Assembly (NCBI GenBank): GCA_031279415.1 | Contig: JAITIP010000003.1 | Location: 34,290-98,289 of the forward strand | Direction: 5' to 3' | Length of the DNA: 64,000 nt | Source of the DNA: Candidatus Endomicrobium procryptotermitis | GTDB taxonomy: Bacteria; Elusimicrobiota; Endomicrobiia; Endomicrobiales; Endomicrobiaceae | Part shown: piece after piece, positions 61,702-64,000 of the stretch | Layout: every line of letters starts with the position of its first letter | Position numbering within the stretch: the first letter of the stretch is position 1 | Made by a program: the position numbers and the translations under genes | Notes under the pieces: model-generated | Told to the model about the DNA's origin: nothing | What the model saw: only the letters and a program-made list of their open reading frames with translations | Databases searched by the model: none

Positions 61702-64000
61702 TTATCTTATCTCTATTATTATATATCTTTCTGCGATGCCTTCCGAAACTTCGTTGTCGGGTTTTGCCTGAATGACTTTTGATTTTTGTTCAATTATATC
61801 CATTAAAATTCCGTTCATTTCAAATATTCCCGCTATGACTTCGGTTCTGTCTGAAGACAAATAATCATAATCGCCGCCATTGACTTTGCCCACTTTTTGT
61901 GCATAAGCCGTTATCGTAACCTTTCCCGCTTTCAGTTTTTTTATTTCCGAAGCAATATCGTTGAAATAGGCTCTTGAACCGGAAGCCAAGAAAGAAGAAT
62001 TTTCCATAAATCTTAAGTCTGAAACTTTTATTGTCTTTTTTATCGACCCAGACGGCTTCGGTTTGGCTTCAGGTTTAGGTTTTGCTGCTGATGCAAGAAG
62101 CATTTTTTCCGCTTTTTTCTTTTCGGCCGCAGCTTTAACTTTTGCTTCTTCTGCGGCTATTCTTTCTTCTTCTTCTCTCATTAGTCTTTCTATTCTTTCT
62201 TGTGCAGCTCTTGCGGCATCAGCTTCTCTTTGACGTTTAGCTTTAAGTTCCGCTTCTTTTTTTCTTTCCTGCGCCGTGTCTATGCCTTCATCAAATACTA
62301 AATCTTGCGTATCTAACGGGAAAACGTTTTCCTGTCGGCTTTGTGTAGGTTTCCGTTTTAGCTTTTCTTCGGCTTCTTTTCTTCTGTATTCTTCTTTTAT
62401 CTTTTCTTGATCTTCTTTAATTTTCTTTTTACGAAGTTCTTCCGTTTCTTTTTGAGCAATTAAATCCATCTGCTGCCTTTGTCTTATTTCCCGCTCTCTC
62501 TGTTCGGCTCTGAGAGCGGCTTCTTTTTGTCCGCGCTCTCTTCTTACTTTTTCCAAATATTCTTCGCGTTCTCTTGCCGACTCTACTGCTTTGGCCGCTT
62601 CTTCCGCTCTTTGTTTAGCTTCAAGCGCAGCTTTTTTGGCTTCGGCTTCTCTTCTTCTCTGATCTTCAGCAAGCCTGGCCGCTTCTTCTCCAGCTCTTAT
62701 TTTAGCCTCTCTTTCTTCCTGTTCCCTTCTTTCTTTTTCGCGCATCTCTGCAAGACGCCTTTCGCGTTCAACCTGCCTCAACTCTTCTTCAGCGGCTCTT
62801 TGTGCGGCTATGGATTCTCTTCTTATTCTCTCCTCTTCCATTCTTTGTGCTTCTCTTTTCTCTCTGATTTCAGCTTCCTGTCTTTCTTTTTCCATAATTT
62901 CCGCTTGAAGACGTTCTGCTTTGGCTCTGGCCGCAATTCTTCTTTCGGCTTCTTCTCTTACCTTTTTTTCCGCAGCAAGTCTCACCTGTTCGCGCATTTC
63001 AGCCTGCTTTTTTAACATTTCCTCTTTTGCTTTTTCTTCGGCAGCTTTACGCGCAGCCGCCATTTCTTTTTCTTTTCTTGCCTTTTCAGCTTTTTCCACA
63101 GCTTTCTGCGCGGCAAGCTCGGCGCGCTGTTTCTTTTCGGCTTCACGTCTTTCTTCAAGTCTCGCTTTGGCTTTTGCTTTTTCTTCTGCGGCTATCATCG
63201 CTCTTCTACGTTCAAGAGACTGCTGTTTTGCAAGAAGTTCTGCATTTGCTTTTGCCTGCGCTTCTCTTTGTTTTTGTAAAATCAACTGCCTTTCAGCTTC
63301 CTCTTTTGCTTTTCGTTCGGCAACAGCTCTTTCCGCTTCTGCGCGCGCTGTTTCTTCGGCTTCTCTTTGCGCAGCAACTTCAGCGGCCCGCTTTGCTTTA
63401 ATATCTCTTGCGGCTTGTTTTTCCGCATCTTTTCTGGCTTTTTGCTCAGCGGCAAGTCTGGCTTTTTCCTGAGCTTCGGCACGTTTCTTTTCAAGAAGTT
63501 CAGCTTTATATTTTTCTTTTTGTTTTCTTTCAGCTTCTTTTTTTACCGCCAATTCCGCTTTTATTTTTTCTTCGGCTATTCTCTTTTCTTCCAGAATTTT
63601 CCGCCTTTCTTCTTCTTCTTTAGCTTTTTGTTCAGCAGCAAGTCTGGCTTTTTCTTCTTGCTCGGCCCGCTGTCTGGCCTGCTGCATGGCAAGAAGTTTT
63701 TCCGTCTGAACCTTACGACTTGCCGCAGCTTCTTCCGCTTCCTCTTTAAATCTTTTGCTTTCGGCTATATAAGCAGCTTTTTTTGCTTCTAGTTCGGCTT
63801 TTGCTTTTTCTCTTTCTATTCTTTCGGTTTCTTTCTGCGCAGCAAGTTCGGCTTCGCGTTTTGCCGCAAACTGCCTGTCTCGCTCTTCTTTATTTTTCTT
63901 TTCCCGCTCAAGATTTGCAATAGCTTCTTCCTGCGCGCGCTGTTTTGCAAGCAGCTCTTCTCTTAATCTCTTACCTTCTATTCTTTGTTTTTCTATATAT
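61702..64000 (-). CDS. Very long coiled-coil protein with OmpA-like C-terminus (partial)
   Basis: Open for 766 codons to the window edge; the N-terminus is outside. From the edge to about 62120 the sequence is almost entirely Ala, Glu, Lys, Arg and Gln in a single alpha-helical pattern (AEQKAKEEEERRKILEEK), a rod that could span the periplasm, as in TolA-like or ERM-like proteins. The last about 110 residues are an OmpA-type domain: IKVSDLRFMENSSFLASGSRAYF, TAYAQKVGKVNGGDYDYLSSDRTEVI and ERYIIIEIR. The OmpA part could bind peptidoglycan while the rod reaches the membrane. The opposite-strand ORFs here are composition artefacts. Confidence 0.85.
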   Translation of the reverse strand, partial: YIEKQRIEGKRLREELLAKQRAQEEAIANLEREKKNKEERDRQFAAKREAELAAQKETERIEREKAKAELEAKKAAYIAESKRFKEEAEEAAASRKVQTEKLLAMQQARQRAEQEEKARLAAEQKAKEEEERRKILEEKRIAEEKIKAELAVKKEAERKQKEKYKAELLEKKRAEAQEKARLAAEQKARKDAEKQAARDIKAKRAAEVAAQREAEETARAEAERAVAERKAKEEAERQLILQKQREAQAKANAELLAKQQSLERRRAMIAAEEKAKAKARLEERREAEKKQRAELAAQKAVEKAEKARKEKEMAAARKAAEEKAKEEMLKKQAEMREQVRLAAEKKVREEAERRIAARAKAERLQAEIMEKERQEAEIREKREAQRMEEERIRRESIAAQRAAEEELRQVERERRLAEMREKERREQEEREAKIRAGEEAARLAEDQRRREAEAKKAALEAKQRAEEAAKAVESAREREEYLEKVRRERGQKEAALRAEQREREIRQRQQMDLIAQKETEELRKKKIKEDQEKIKEEYRRKEAEEKLKRKPTQSRQENVFPLDTQDLVFDEGIDTAQERKKEAELKAKRQREADAARAAQERIERLMREEEERIAAEEAKVKAAAEKKKAEKMLLASAAKPKPEAKPKPSGSIKKTIKVSDLRFMENSSFLASGSRAYFNDIASEIKKLKAGKVTITAYAQKVGKVNGGDYDYLSSDRTEVIAGIFEMNGILMDIIEQKSKVIQAKPDNEVSEGIAERYIIIEIR

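Noticed and set aside
62479..63792. Long plus-strand ORFs of 124-183 codons opposite the coiled-coil gene
   Set aside because: They are rich in Phe/Ser/Leu because they read the complement of Glu/Lys/Ala codons; the minus-strand frame is open for over 760 codons and ends in an OmpA domain.
1..64000. tRNA, rRNA, tmRNA, SRP RNA, RNase P RNA or CRISPR arrays
   Set aside because: Intergenic stretches were read for T-loop and CCA-type ends, the conserved GGAAGGAAGCAGCC-type SRP motif and regularly spaced repeats; none was found by eye.

Overview
This AT-rich window comes from a diderm bacterium. It encodes OmpA-type domains, signal-peptide beta-barrel proteins, lipoproteins and a short class III-type prepilin. 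An ammonium transporter fused to P-II, an archease, a PilA-like pilin, TPR proteins and scattered fresh pseudogenes fit the Elusimicrobiota best, in particular an Endomicrobium-like lineage. This is inference from gene content; there is no rRNA in the window to confirm it. Promoters are easy to read: several genes have near-consensus TTGACA-N17-TATAAT boxes.

Region 1-12.4 kb (mostly minus strand): partial MoxR ATPase, proA, a split-barrel flavoprotein, aconitase, an anchored hypothetical protein, clpB under a perfect CIRCE operator, a flavin-reductase-like protein, a DUF1232 protein, cysE, and a two-gene unit of a lysine-rich repeat protein and an excisionase-like HTH protein. Region 12.3-19.7 kb: a tightly coupled minus-strand run (TMTC-like membrane protein, DnaQ-like exonuclease, small membrane protein, TPR protein, archease, exported beta-CASP metallo-hydrolase), then argS, a nitroreductase and a TPR protein. 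Region 19.7-29.2 kb shows decay: an insertion-sequence end, a frameshifted OmpA-like gene, a nonsense-mutated lipoprotein and a frameshifted cysteine-peptidase-like remnant. Around them sit a beta-barrel, amt-glnB with two hairpins in its leader, an exported nitroreductase, a CDF-like protein that has lost its metal ligands, pyruvate kinase without its C-domain, and trpB2 with a short leader ORF.

Region 29.5-40.4 kb (plus strand): HU, an LL-DAP-type aminotransferase and homoserine dehydrogenase; then a biotin cluster of bioB, a methylase/nuclease-like restriction gene, a FabG-like reductase, a FabF-like ketosynthase, a DUF5672 protein and bioF. bioA and bioD lie at 58.4-60.4 kb. No bioC/bioH, bioW, bioI or bioZ is visible in the window, so the ketosynthase and reductase are candidates for making the pimeloyl chain.

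Region 40.5-49.2 kb holds poorly described genes: an RNase H flanked by two similar domains, a pair of proteins sharing a YbjN/secretion-chaperone-like domain (one fused to a cytosolic trypsin-like protease and zinc ribbon), a YgjP metallopeptidase, bacteriohemerythrin, DUF4833, DUF2914, a pilin and a DUF4015 lipoprotein. Three of these genes have promoters placed so that transcription should start at the ATG (leaderless mRNA). Region 49.2-64 kb: aroE, a PIN-TRAM protein, ispD, a decayed transposase fragment, a 1,424-residue protein with 13 carboxypeptidase-regulatory-like repeats, aroB-aroQ, bioA-bioD, a diaminopentanoate-dehydrogenase-like protein, and the end of a very long coiled-coil protein with an OmpA-like C-terminus. 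I found no tRNA, rRNA or CRISPR.
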